Positions 9,203-18,424 of a DNA stretch of 64,000 bases are shown here, in pieces. The notes beneath the pieces are model-generated. The model was not told where the DNA came from, searched no databases, and saw only the letters and a program-made list of their open reading frames with translations. Source of the DNA: Porticoccus sp002390525 (GTDB taxonomy: Bacteria > Pseudomonadota > Gammaproteobacteria > Pseudomonadales > Porticoccaceae); contig OX044352.1 of the NCBI GenBank assembly GCA_943846655.1, positions 806,001 to 870,000 of the forward strand, written 5' to 3'. The first letter of the stretch is position 1, and the number at the start of each line of letters is the position of its first letter. A program made the position numbers and the translations under genes.

Positions 9203-11417
9203 ATGCAAATTAGTAATATAAATATATCAACAATTTTGATGGCGATATTCTTCGCTATACTTCATTTAAATGCACATGCTCAAGGCACCATAGATATCTT
9301 AGAACCCATAAAACCTGAACTGATACTAAAAAATATTCTAAGAATACTCAAGACAGAGAAGAGTCATCTGTACTCTCTGAAATTATCATTAAAGCGGAAT
9401 TTCGTGACATCAATATAATGGATAGTGCTAATAGCGTTACTGTTATCGATACTAAGGATTTTGAAAGGCGTGATGCAGAGCACATAGAGCAGGTTCTTAA
9501 TCTAGCTCCCAATGTTAATTTTTCAAGTGGCTCGTCAAGAGGCAAATTCTTTCAAATTCGTGGTATTGGTGAACGAAGCCAATTTGTCGAACCAATAAAC
9601 CCCTCAGTGGGACTTTACATAGATGGAATTGACTTTAGCGGTTTAGGTGGCTGCTGCAACTACTCTAGATATAAAACAAATTGAGTTTTTAAAGGTCCTC
9701 AGGGCACAAGTTATGGTGCAAATGCTATGGCTGGATTAATTGATATGCGATCTAACGATCCATCAAAAAAATTTCAAGGTAGTATAGACTCCTCAATTGG
9801 TGAATATGAGAAAAGGACTGTTTCTACCACATTAAGTGGCCCCATAACTAGTGATTTAGGCTACCGTTTTTCTATGCAGCGGTCAAAAAGAGACGGCTAT
9901 ACAGATAATGATTTTCTTGGTCGAGATGATACTAATGGTATTGATGAACAAACTTTAAGACTTAAATTGAATCTTCAAGCTAACGAATACCTTAATTTCA
10001 GTTTCTCCGGATTATATTTTGATGCAGATAATGGCTATGATACATTTTCGCTAGACAATACACGCGATACTTTATCCGATCAACCTGGTCACGATCGTCA
10101 AGAAACTATTGCGTTTTCTCTCGAGAGTACATGGACAGAAAATAAAGAATTTGATGTGATTTCTCTTTTTAGTCATTCAAGTAGTGATCTGGAATATGGT
10201 TTTGACGAGGACTGGAGCTATAACTCCATCTGTTCAGATTACTCTTGCGGTTATGCTGCATATGAATCGTTTGATAACTATATTCGAGATAAAAGGACAA
10301 CCACAATTGATTTCCGCTTATTGTCAAAAGCTGAGAGTTTAATTTTTAGTGGATCAACCGATTGGGTAACGGGGATTTACTTTAAAGATCAGGAAGAATC
10401 GCTATTGCGAGAGTGGACATTTGATACAGATTTTGAAAGTGATTTCGATACTAAAAACTTTCGCTATTTATGGACAATTGGGTACGCAGCTCAATGATAA
10501 ATTAAGGTTAACTTCAGGACTAAGATTAGAGTATAGACAAGGAGATTATTCGGGAAGTTCGTCGGTTAATTACGATACTGGAGAGCGCTTATGGGGCGGG
10601 AAGATTGGACTAGAGTATCTTAATGACCGACGATATTATGATTTATAGCCTCGTTTCACGTGGCTATAAGGCGGGTGGGGTCAATAGTAGTTCTTCATTA
10701 GATCTAAAAAATAGAAGCTTCGATACCGAATACCTATGGAACTATGAAACTGGTATAAAAGCAGACTGGCTTGATGGAACACTCAATAGCCAGTTAGCTA
10801 TCTTCTATCAGGACCGTCGTAAAATGCAGGTTAAACAGTCCTTAGTAGACTGTTCCGGCCAAGGTGCGTGCACATTTACTGATTACATTGAAAATGCCAA
10901 AAAGGGAGCAAATTATGGCGCTGAAATGGAGTTTAGGTGGATTGCTCTTAATGACGTAGATCTCTATGGTAGCTTGGGGCTACTTAGGGCAACATTTAAA
11001 GATTATAAGAGTTATTCACATGTTGATGTTGACAAATATGCAGCCAATCCATCACCGAAAGATCTAAGTGGACATAAGCAAGCCCATGCGCCTTCTTATC
11101 AGTTTGCACTTGGTGCAGATATATATCTTACAAATAACATTACTATGGGGATAGAGCTTGAAGGAAAAGAGGAATTTAGCCTTTCTCCTCGTCATAATGC
11201 AAGATCTAATCGTTATGAGCTGTTGAATTCTCATTTAAATTATCGGTTTGGTAAATGGAGTTTTTCTCTATGGGGTCGAAATCTTAATGATCGTGATGTC
11301 ATTGTGAGAGGGTTTGGGGCTTTTGGCAATGATCCGCGAAAAAATTATGCACTAGAGCCATATTATCAATATGGTGAACCAAGAGTGATTGGGGCTACAG
11401 CTAAATATAGTCTCTAG
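9203..11417 (+). pseudogene. TonB-dependent receptor, probable thiamine uptake, multiply frameshifted
   Basis: An outer-membrane TonB receptor under a TPP riboswitch, so thiamine or a related compound is the likely substrate. A signal peptide ending AHAQ starts at 9203; the plug domain (SVTVIDTKDFERRDAEHIEQ, FQIRGIGERSQF, VFKGPQGTSYGANA) and the barrel with VSRGYKAGGVNSS follow, ending in a C-terminal aromatic-rich strand. The frame changes near 9320, 9650, 9685, 10460 and 10618, and in-frame stops occur at 9416, 9682, 10495 and 10646. Most changes fit one extra base; the one near 9685 fits one missing base. Five lesions in 2.2 kb argue for genuine decay, although poor assembly cannot be excluded. 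Confidence 0.85.
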
Positions 11418-11565
11418 TTATATGAATTTAACCTTTTTTAGTCAATTTAAAAAACATCCAAAACTTAAATATTATTTGCAAAGTTGAGAAATTTTTCTGC
11501 AAATAGTTGTCATCATCAATAATAGATATATATTTATTATTGATAAAAATAAAATATATAATTGG

Positions 11566-11593
11566 TTTACATTTAGTGTATATAGTGTATATT
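11566..11593 (+). promoter_or_regulatory. Possible sigma70 promoter upstream of the small beta-barrel gene
   Basis: TTTACA (11566-11571) and TATATT (11588-11593) are separated by 16 bp and lie about 90 bp upstream of the ATG at 11684. The surrounding 267-bp gap after the TonB gene is very AT-rich, so a chance match is possible; apart from this I see nothing in that gap. Confidence 0.35.
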
Positions 11594-11683
11594 CCTTTTA
11601 TTGAAGTACTTGTGTTAAATTTTTTTTATAACAAGACTTTCGGCGTTCATCCAAACATAATTTTTTATTACAAAGGCCCCAGT

Positions 11684-12525
11684 ATGACTACCCAAAAATT
11701 ATTATTTCTACCAGCTATTTCTTTATTATTTGCAAGCATGACTTTCGCTGGCGGATTACCTAATTCTAGTGCTTATGACAATGTTTCCTCTACAAATGTT
11801 ACCTCTCCAAAATGTCTCCTCTAATATGGTTAGTAAGGTTGACGATACTAGAAATTTTTTTGATGCAAGTAAAATTTTACGTTGAGGGATATATAGGTAC
11901 AGGTCTTGATGATGCAGAGGAATCCAATAACTTTGCCGGCGCTACAGTAGGTGACGCAGCTGGACCCACTGGGAAAATCGGAGATGTTTCGGAAGATGAG
12001 GATACTACATTTGGCTTGAAATTAGGCTACGTGTTTTCTGAAAATCTTAGTTTTGAACTAGAACTAATGTCACTTGGTTATGGAGATACAACTTGGCGAA
12101 CCGATTTTGATAGTAATAATGGAACATTTAATCCAGCAATGGGCGTTCCTTTTAGGGGAGAGTTAACCTCCAAGGCTATTTTTCTAAATACTTATTACAA
12201 CTGGAATCTAGATAATTTCAAGCCATATATAGGATTTGGTCTAGGTGTGTCGCGCAATAAATTTCATCAGGCTAGTGAGTTTTGGTATGCAACAATTCAC
12301 GACAATATTGAAACAGATTTTGCATATAAACTAGATGTAGGGTCGCTTTATGAGATCACTTCTGATTTATCAATAAATCTTGGGGTTAGTTTTCTTGATA
12401 TTGGTGACTATGAGTCCGATGACAAAAGAACTGTTGATAGTAAACTTCAAGCTATAGCGCCTTATAAATTTGGAACTGATGGCCTAGAACCAGTAGTCAC
12501 TCTCGGAATTAGAAAGAATTTTTGA
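11684..12525 (+). pseudogene. Small outer-membrane beta-barrel protein (OmpW/OmpA-barrel type), frameshifted
   Basis: The start MTTQKLLFLPAISLLFASMTFA is a clean signal peptide. Homologous-looking sequence leaves this frame near 11810, runs in a second frame as NVSSNMVSKVDDTRNFFDAS, and moves to a third frame near 11872, continuing as KFYVEGYIGTGLDD to the end. Each step fits one extra base, in AAAA-rich contexts. The C-terminal 220 residues have the alternating pattern of an eight-stranded barrel (FGLKLGYVFSENLSFELEL, YIGFGLGVS, VVTLGIRKNF) and end in Phe as outer-membrane barrels do. Function unknown; position suggests a role in the thiamine locus. Confidence 0.7.
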
Positions 12526-12555
12526 TCATTCACCTCACATCATAAATCTGGGAAT

Positions 12556-12587
12556 GCCTGCCTTTAGTGCTTATTCACCTGGCAGGC
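12556..12587. repeat. Inverted repeat between the barrel gene and the PnuC-type gene
   Basis: GCCTGCC (12556-12562) and GGCAGGC (12581-12587) form a perfect 7-bp inverted repeat around an 18-nt loop. No T-run follows, so it is not a standard terminator; it may be an attenuating or processing structure in front of the transporter gene. Confidence 0.4.
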
Positions 12588-12673
12588 TCTCAACTCAGTT
12601 GCTCTTCCGAAACCTAAAATAATAAATATGATATGAGTACTAGATTGTCAAAACACTCTATCTATGAGATTAA

Positions 12674-13267
12674 ATGATTTTGGAAAATTTTATAAATTTT
12701 AACTGGATTGGTATTGAAACGTTAGCAGTTATCCTGGCGATTATTTACCTATTTTTAGCTATAAAAGAGAATAGCTTGTGTTGGTATTTTGTTTTTTTAA
12801 GTGCAGCTATTTATATTTGGATTTTCATCAATTCTAGCCTTTATATGGCCTCATTACTAAATGTCTACTATGCTCTTATGTCTATTTATGGTTTATATCA
12901 ATGGCGCAAAGGTGGCGATAAAAAGTCGGGCCTACCTATTAAATGTCTTAGCTCATCTCATCATATATTTATAGTTATTTCAGTGATTAGTTTATCGTTA
13001 ATTATAGGTTATTTTTTAGAGTCATATACTGACTCAAAATTACCATATCTAGATTCTTTCGCTGCATTATCATCAATAGTAACAACAATAATGGTGGCAA
13101 GGAAAATACTTGAAAATTGGTTGTATTGGATTGCTATAGATGCAGTTTCGATATATTTATATCTAAGTCAAGATCTCTACCAGACAGCCATACTTTTTGT
13201 TTTATACATGATTTTATCCATAATGGGTTATTATGAGTGGCGTAAGCGCTATCTTTCATACATATAA
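12674..13267 (+). CDS. pnuT: PnuC-family vitamin transporter, probably PnuT (thiamine)
   Basis: A 197-aa inner-membrane protein with about seven membrane segments. PnuC-family features are visible: YALMSIYGLYQWRKG after the third segment, then YLDSFAALSSIVTTIMVARK, ENWLYWIAIDAVSIYLYLSQ and a closing GYYEWRKR, which repeats the first W-R motif. PnuC proteins move nicotinamide riboside, whereas PnuT members move thiamine by facilitated diffusion. Thiamine is preferred here because of the nearby TPP riboswitch and the kinase-like gene 18 bp downstream, which would trap the vitamin by phosphorylation. Substrate is inferred, not read from residues. Confidence 0.8.
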   Translation: MILENFINFNWIGIETLAVILAIIYLFLAIKENSLCWYFVFLSAAIYIWIFINSSLYMASLLNVYYALMSIYGLYQWRKGGDKKSGLPIKCLSSSHHIFIVISVISLSLIIGYFLESYTDSKLPYLDSFAALSSIVTTIMVARKILENWLYWIAIDAVSIYLYLSQDLYQTAILFVLYMILSIMGYYEWRKRYLSYI

Positions 13268-13285
13268 TAGATCCTGAGTAAGCAA

Positions 13286-14014
13286 GTGTACTTATTAGAA
13301 CAAGCAATAGCTGGCTGGAAAAACTGGAATATTTCATTATCAGAAAAGCCCGAGGTTGAACGTGAGTTGCTGGGAGGGTCTACTAATCGATCTTTTCTGG
13401 CTGTATCCGGCTTAAATAAGATTGTTATTAGAGTGAATAACCAAAATAACGAAAATTTAGGCTTTGATCGCCAAAGAGAGATCAAGATTCTCGCGCTAAT
13501 TGAAAGCTTAAATATTTCACCTAAAATTTATTTTGCTGACAATAATGTATTAGTTAGTGATTTCATTGAAGGATATCAATGGACAAACAAAGATTTTGCT
13601 ATTCCTTCAAATAAACAGAAAGTCTTCTCGGTTATAGATAAGATAAAAAATGTTAAAGTTCCTTTTTTTCTGGAAAGACAAAAATATTCCAAATATTGTC
13701 AAAACTATATAAAGCAATTAGTAGCCACTAGTAATCCCAGAAAAAATAAGTTTTATGATGAATTGATGGCTGTAGCAGTTACTCTTGATAGTAAAGTGTG
13801 GTCTCCAGTAATTAATCATCAAGATATTGTGCCTGGAAACTTAATAGAAAAAGATAATCAAATATTTCTTATAGATTGGGAATACTCTGCTTTTGGTCAT
13901 CCAGACATAGATTTGGTTAGATTGTATGGCCTTGATTATGAGAGTGAGTTCACCAAAGATTTATTATTTCTTCAGCAAGGAATCGACAAATTGTGGGGCA
14001 TTTTGCGTGGTTAA
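13286..14014 (+). CDS. Thiamine-kinase-like phosphotransferase (APH/choline kinase fold)
   Basis: A 242-aa cytoplasmic kinase-like protein. It carries a nucleotide-loop region GGSTNRSFLAV, the catalytic HQDIVPGN (HxDxxPxN) and the metal-binding IDWEYSAFGHPDIDL, as in ThiK and other aminoglycoside-phosphotransferase-like kinases. It begins with GTG at 13286 behind GAGTAAG; no ATG fits. It follows the PnuT-like gene by 18 bp, so the likely job is phosphorylating imported thiamine to thiamine monophosphate. Other small-alcohol kinases share the fold, so the substrate rests on context. Confidence 0.78.
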   Translation: MYLLEQAIAGWKNWNISLSEKPEVERELLGGSTNRSFLAVSGLNKIVIRVNNQNNENLGFDRQREIKILALIESLNISPKIYFADNNVLVSDFIEGYQWTNKDFAIPSNKQKVFSVIDKIKNVKVPFFLERQKYSKYCQNYIKQLVATSNPRKNKFYDELMAVAVTLDSKVWSPVINHQDIVPGNLIEKDNQIFLIDWEYSAFGHPDIDLVRLYGLDYESEFTKDLLFLQQGIDKLWGILRG

Positions 14015-14029
14015 TTTAGAGCTTTTATT

Positions 14030-14765
14030 TTACGCCTCTGATTTACTTGAAATAGCTTTACTCAACACTAAACCAAGTTCAAATAACAACCACATTGGTA
14101 TCGCTAAAAGAATTTGTGAAATCACATCTGGTGGTGTTAATAGCATACCGAGGCTAAAACACAATACGAATATATAGGGGCGTTTTTTTCCAAGACGGCT
14201 GGGGTCCACCAAACCCATCCAGGACAAAATAACAATCGCTACAGGAATTTCAAAACTTAATCCAAAAGCAAAAAAAAGTTTAAGGACAAAATCTAAATAA
14301 CTGCGGATATCGGTCATTACAAGCACACCATCTGGGCTTACGCTCGTGAAGAATGTGAAAACTAAAGGGAAAACAAGATAGTAGGCAAAAGCCATCCCAG
14401 CATAAAATAACAACACACTGGAGAGAAATAATGGAACTACTATCATTTTTTCTCGTTTATATAGACCAGGAGCAACAAAAGCCCAAACTTGATAGAGAAT
14501 AAACGGCATTGCTGCAAATATTGATAACACTAGCGTTAGCTTGAATGGAGTCATGAACGGTGAGGTAACGTCCGTGGCAATCATCGAAGAATTTAATGGA
14601 AGATTCGCAACCAAAGGATCGGATAAATACAAATATAATTCATTACTATAAGCGAATAATCCTAAAAAAATTAAACAGCACAACGAGTACGCATTGCAGT
14701 AATCGGTTTCTCATCTCTAAAAGATGTGCAACCATCGGTTTTATTGAGGACTCTTTAGCGTTCAT
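14030..14765 (-). pseudogene. tatC: Sec-independent translocase TatC, one frameshift at a homopolymer
   Basis: TatC is the membrane core that receives twin-arginine substrates. The start is the ATG at 14765-14763, overlapping the tatB stop in an ATGA arrangement, and reads MNAKESSIKPMVAHLLEMRNRLL. The frame is lost at a run of seven A (14664-14670; seven T on the coding strand); with six, the protein would continue smoothly as VLFNFLGLFAYSNELYLYLSDP to a normal TatC of about 244 aa. The rest is intact with six membrane helices and AAMPFILYQVWAFVAPGLYKRE. The gene could be functional through slippage, could be truly broken, or could contain a base-call error. Confidence 0.9.
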
Positions 14766-15040
14766 TTTGAGGTATTTTCAGGAGTATTTTTTTCAAATAT
14801 TTTTTTTTCAGTCTTTGATGCATTGAGATCTTGCATGATTTTTTCATTATGAAGTTGCCGCTTAATATCATCCATGCCTACCTCATCTTCAAGTTGCTGG
14901 CGGGCTGTGGAAAAAACTTGCTTGATTCTCCCGACCCAGAGACTTACCTGACGAACAGCATGCGGAAGCCTTTTGGGCCCCATAACGACTAGAGACACCA
15001 CCGCAATTAAGAGTATCTCCATGAAGCCAATATCAAACAT
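14762..15040 (-). CDS. tatB: Sec-independent translocase TatB
   Basis: A 92-aa TatB: one N-terminal membrane helix MFDIGFMEILLIAVVSLVVMG, then the hinge PKRLPHAVRQVS and an amphipathic helix. TatB recognises twin-arginine signal peptides together with TatC. The stop overlaps the tatC start, and tatA lies just upstream, giving the usual tatABC order downstream of hisI-hisE as in Pseudomonas. Confidence 0.95.
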   Translation of the reverse strand: MFDIGFMEILLIAVVSLVVMGPKRLPHAVRQVSLWVGRIKQVFSTARQQLEDEVGMDDIKRQLHNEKIMQDLNASKTEKKIFEKNTPENTSK

Positions 15041-15073
15041 AAGTTAACCCCATTTTCCCCTGTGCATAACGAA

Positions 15074-15277
15074 CTATTCTGCAGTTTCTTTTTTAGAATC
15101 TTGATCTTTATTATTTGCAGGGGCGCTATCTTTGCTTGACACATCATTAGACACTGAGTCTTTAAAACCCTTAACAGCGCCTCCTAAATCAGAGCCTATA
15201 TTACGTAATTTTTTGGTTCCAAAAATTATTGCAATTATGACTAAGATAATCAGTAATTCTTGCCATCCAGGTATCAT
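15074..15277 (-). CDS. tatA: Sec-independent translocase TatA
   Basis: A 67-aa pore-forming TatA subunit: short periplasmic end, one membrane helix (WQELLIILVIIAIIFG), the hinge TKKLRNIGSDLGGAVKGFK and a charged tail. It is first of the tat genes and follows hisE. Confidence 0.95.
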   Translation of the reverse strand: MIPGWQELLIILVIIAIIFGTKKLRNIGSDLGGAVKGFKDSVSNDVSSKDSAPANNKDQDSKKETAE

Positions 15278-15319
15278 AGTAGCTTCTCTTTTTTTATTTA
15301 AATCATCCTAGCTAAATTT

Positions 15320-15655
15320 CTATTTCTTTTTACGTTGTCTTTTTTCTTCAAGACCAGATAGAGCAAATCTTCGTTCCAATTCTTTGAGCACAGAAGACGC
15401 GTCTTCACCTAAATAAGAGAGCATAACCAATGAGTGGAACCAAAGGTCTGCTGTTTCATAGACGAGTTTTTCGGTGTTTCCACTTTGCTCTGCATCACGA
15501 GCAGCCAAAAGAGTTTCAACACTCTCTTCACCAAGTTTCTCTAAAATCTTATTTAATCCTTGGTGATTTAGCGATGCTACATAAGAGTCTGCAGGGTCAG
15601 ATTTTTTCCGATCTTCAATGATCTCAGTCAGTTCGCTCAACACATCAATATTCAT
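15320..15655 (-). CDS. hisE: Phosphoribosyl-ATP pyrophosphatase
   Basis: HisE removes pyrophosphate from phosphoribosyl-ATP, step 2 of histidine synthesis. The 111-aa MazG-type protein has the metal-binding EKLGEESVETLLAARD and YETADLWFHSLVML helices. It overlaps the end of hisI by four bases; hisI and hisE are separate genes here, as in Pseudomonas, not the fused form of E. coli. Confidence 0.96.
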   Translation of the reverse strand: MNIDVLSELTEIIEDRKKSDPADSYVASLNHQGLNKILEKLGEESVETLLAARDAEQSGNTEKLVYETADLWFHSLVMLSYLGEDASSVLKELERRFALSGLEEKRQRKKK

Positions 15656-16077
15656 TTATAAATCTCTTTTGGATCCTTAATAACAGGGTCGATGCTTGTC
15701 CATTCATTATTTTTTAAAACTTTATAGAAGCATGACGTTCTGCCTGTATGACAAGATATCCCACCTACTTGCTCAACTTTTATAATTAATACATCACCAT
15801 CACAGTCTAGGCGAATTTCTTTTATATATTGTATATGCCCCGATTCTTCTCCTTTACGCCATAATTTTTTTCTAGATCGAGACCAGAAAACTGTACGTTG
15901 TTCTCTCACTGTGAGCTCTAATGCTTCCCTATTCATCCAAGCAAACATGAGCACTCTACTTGAGGTGTCGTCTTGAACTATAACGGGAAATAGGCCATCG
16001 TCAGTCCACATAATGTCATTAAGAAATTTATTCATAGTTAACATTATGACATCTGTTCCTATAACAGCAATATTCAT
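15652..16077 (-). CDS. hisI: Phosphoribosyl-AMP cyclohydrolase
   Basis: HisI opens the adenine ring of phosphoribosyl-AMP, step 3 of histidine synthesis. Conserved segments are MFAWMNREAL, TVFWSRSRKKLWRKGEESGH, the zinc/magnesium site LDCDGDVLI and GGISCHTGRTSCFY. Two starts are possible: the ATG at 16077 has AGGAGG only two bases upstream, while homologs usually begin near the ATG at 16035 (MNKFLNDIMW), which lacks a clear ribosome site. The upstream one is kept with reservation. Confidence 0.94.
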   Translation of the reverse strand: MNIAVIGTDVIMLTMNKFLNDIMWTDDGLFPVIVQDDTSSRVLMFAWMNREALELTVREQRTVFWSRSRKKLWRKGEESGHIQYIKEIRLDCDGDVLIIKVEQVGGISCHTGRTSCFYKVLKNNEWTSIDPVIKDPKEIYK

Positions 16078-16121
16078 TTCCTCCTAAATATTCTAGGAGT
16101 ATATAATTATTAAAAGGAGCA

Positions 16122-17729
16122 CTACTTTAAAAGTAGTATTAATAATCCAATTCCAACAAGTAGTAGACTATTTTGGGGGATATTATTTGTTATCTCTACC
16201 CAATCTGAAAAGCCCAAACTGAGACCGCCTCCAATAAAAGTGAAGCCAATCCAGCGATAAAAAACAAACTTTTTTGGTTTAGACTTTATTGGAACGAGTT
16301 CCCCAGATTTTTTATTATTTTTTTGAATATTTTCTAGATTTTGAAAAATCATCTGCGGTATCTGCGGTAATTGCTCTAACCACTCAGGACCATATCGTTT
16401 TAACTTCTCTATAAAGGCCTTTGGTTTAAATCTATTCTTAAGCCAACGTTCAAGAAAAGGGTGAGCTGTTTCCCATAAATCTAGATCAGGGTATAACTGG
16501 CGACCTAGTCCTTCAATATTAAGCAGTGTCTTCTGGAGCAACACCAGAGATGGCTGAACTTCCATATCAAACCGTCGAGCAGTTTGAAATAGGCTAACCA
16601 AAAGATAACCAAATGAAATTTCCTTTAATGGGAGGCCAAAAATAGGCTCACACACCGATCTGATAGCTGCGGTAAAGTCACCTACATTAGTTTCTTCGGG
16701 AACCCAGCCAGATAAAATATGTAATTCTGCAACCTGCTTATAATCGCGTCGAAAAATAGCTAGTAAGTTTCTTGCTAGATAATACTGATCAGCATCTGAA
16801 AGAGTCCCTATAATTGCACAGTCTATTGCTAAATACTTAGGCTCTTTCGGCTTGCTATAGTCAACAAAAATATTTCCCGGATGCATATCAGCATGAAAAA
16901 AATTATGCTCAAAAACTTGCATAAAAAATATTTCAACACCTCTTTCAGCCAAAATCTTAAAATCAACATCATGTTTTCTTAATGTAGCTATATCGGTTAC
17001 AGGTGCAGCATAAATTCGCTCCATGACCATAACCTTTTGATTGGTGTGCTCCCAATAAATACTGGGGACATACAGCATTGTGGAGTCTTGGAAGTTACGT
17101 CTGAGCATAGAAGCATTAGCCGCTTCTCTTTGTAAATTTAATTCATCAAAAATTGTTATTTTATAGTCACTTACTATTTCTGTAAGCTTCATTCTTCGTC
17201 CATCTAAAGTATTATTTTCTAACCATTTAGCTATAGAAAGCATTAGTTCAATATCTTGTTCTATGATGCGCTCAATACCCGGCCGAATAACTTTTACTAC
17301 CACCTTTTCACCATTTGGTAATACAGCAGAGTGGACTTGTGCAACTGATGCTGAGGCGAGTGGCTGGCGGTCAAAACTTAAGAAAAGATCACTAATTTTT
17401 TTACCAAGGGCTTCTTCTACGATACTCATGAAAACTTCGTTATCAAAGGGAGGAACATCATCCTGAAGTCTACTTAGTTCACTACAGATATCTGGGGGAA
17501 TTAAGTCTGGTCTTGTGGAAAGGAGTTGCCCAAATTTTACGAATATAGGCCCGAGACTCTCAAGAGCACATCTTAGTCTTTCCCCTCTAGTTTTTTTAGC
17601 CTTAGGAAATATTTTTGTGAACAACAGTAACATTCTTAATCTATAAGGGAGCTTGCCTTTCTTGATAAAAGTATCGAGACGGTAGCGAATACATACACCA
17701 ATAATTGTAGTTAATCGATTAATTTTCAT
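16122..17729 (-). CDS. ubiB: Ubiquinone biosynthesis protein UbiB (ADCK-type ATPase)
   Basis: A 535-aa member of the UbiB/ADCK atypical kinase family needed for ubiquinone assembly. It has the invariant KFGQ of the KxGQ motif (KFGQLLSTRPDLIP), the Ala-rich loop region SASVAQVHSA, catalytic FHADMHPGNIF and the metal-binding AIDCAIIG, followed by two C-terminal membrane helices separated by a very short turn. It is six bases downstream of ubiJ in a ubiE-ubiJ-ubiB run. Confidence 0.97.
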   Translation of the reverse strand: MKINRLTTIIGVCIRYRLDTFIKKGKLPYRLRMLLLFTKIFPKAKKTRGERLRCALESLGPIFVKFGQLLSTRPDLIPPDICSELSRLQDDVPPFDNEVFMSIVEEALGKKISDLFLSFDRQPLASASVAQVHSAVLPNGEKVVVKVIRPGIERIIEQDIELMLSIAKWLENNTLDGRRMKLTEIVSDYKITIFDELNLQREAANASMLRRNFQDSTMLYVPSIYWEHTNQKVMVMERIYAAPVTDIATLRKHDVDFKILAERGVEIFFMQVFEHNFFHADMHPGNIFVDYSKPKEPKYLAIDCAIIGTLSDADQYYLARNLLAIFRRDYKQVAELHILSGWVPEETNVGDFTAAIRSVCEPIFGLPLKEISFGYLLVSLFQTARRFDMEVQPSLVLLQKTLLNIEGLGRQLYPDLDLWETAHPFLERWLKNRFKPKAFIEKLKRYGPEWLEQLPQIPQMIFQNLENIQKNNKKSGELVPIKSKPKKFVFYRWIGFTFIGGGLSLGFSDWVEITNNIPQNSLLLVGIGLLILLLK

Positions 17730-17735
17730 TATTCT

Positions 17736-18413
17736 TTAATTCACCCCTTCTTCACCCAGGATGATAGTTTTGCTTGGGACTGAATTATTAAGTTTAGTTG
17801 TAAGCTTATTAACCTTAAGATTAAGACGCTCAACTTCATTTTGAATTTTTTTGACGGAATCAGCAAAATCAATAGCTTCCACAGGGCTTGGTATTATTTG
17901 GATTTCTTCCTGTCCGAATTCAACAGCCACTTCAGTGGTTCGTTTAAGTATATTTCTCTTCCATTGAAGAGATGACCTGACTGATCTCCCAATTGCATAT
18001 GCAGGAATATCTCCAATTATGTCAGAGAGCGCAGCCTCCCAATCGATATCTAAATTCTTGAGTAGTTTTTGAAGCTGGCTTAACACTTCTTGATCACCAG
18101 AAACATCTATACCGGAATCGAAAAATGATACTTGTTCATCTACATTAATAGAAAAAGCCCCAAAAGACAGAGCAGTCCCAGTAAGTTTTAGATCTACGAA
18201 ATCTTCATATTGTTTTTTTAATTGAACTGACTCCTTTTTGAATAAAATATACAACGATAGTTTAGGGGCCATACATTTTATTTTGATGACTCTCCCATGC
18301 AAATCTCTAAAGCCAGATTGAGTAGAGGGATCATAGTCCATAGCTTTATTTACTAACGACTCAAGCGCTTTTATTTCAGAATCCTTGGTGAGCCTAGAAA
18401 ATATTTTTACCAT
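17736..18413 (-). CDS. ubiJ: Ubiquinone biosynthesis accessory factor UbiJ (SCP2 domain)
   Basis: UbiJ is the lipid-binding scaffold of the soluble ubiquinone-synthesis complex. About 225 residues: an N-terminal SCP2-like fold (roughly 35-130, GRVIKIKCMAPKLSLYILF, LKLTGTALSFGAFS), then DIDWEAALSDIIGDIPAYAIG, and a C-terminal coiled coil (SVKKIQNEVERLNLKVNKLTT). A TTG at 18428 overlaps the ubiE stop and is an alternative start with a better-placed AGGGG; the ATG at 18413 is used here. Confidence 0.92.
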   Translation of the reverse strand: MVKIFSRLTKDSEIKALESLVNKAMDYDPSTQSGFRDLHGRVIKIKCMAPKLSLYILFKKESVQLKKQYEDFVDLKLTGTALSFGAFSINVDEQVSFFDSGIDVSGDQEVLSQLQKLLKNLDIDWEAALSDIIGDIPAYAIGRSVRSSLQWKRNILKRTTEVAVEFGQEEIQIIPSPVEAIDFADSVKKIQNEVERLNLKVNKLTTKLNNSVPSKTIILGEEGVN

Positions 18414-18424
18414 AAAATTTAGAA

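Noticed and set aside
11507..11683. Upstream in-frame extension of the small barrel gene
   Set aside because: It is AT-rich and encodes hydrophobic nonsense; the signal peptide begins at 11684.
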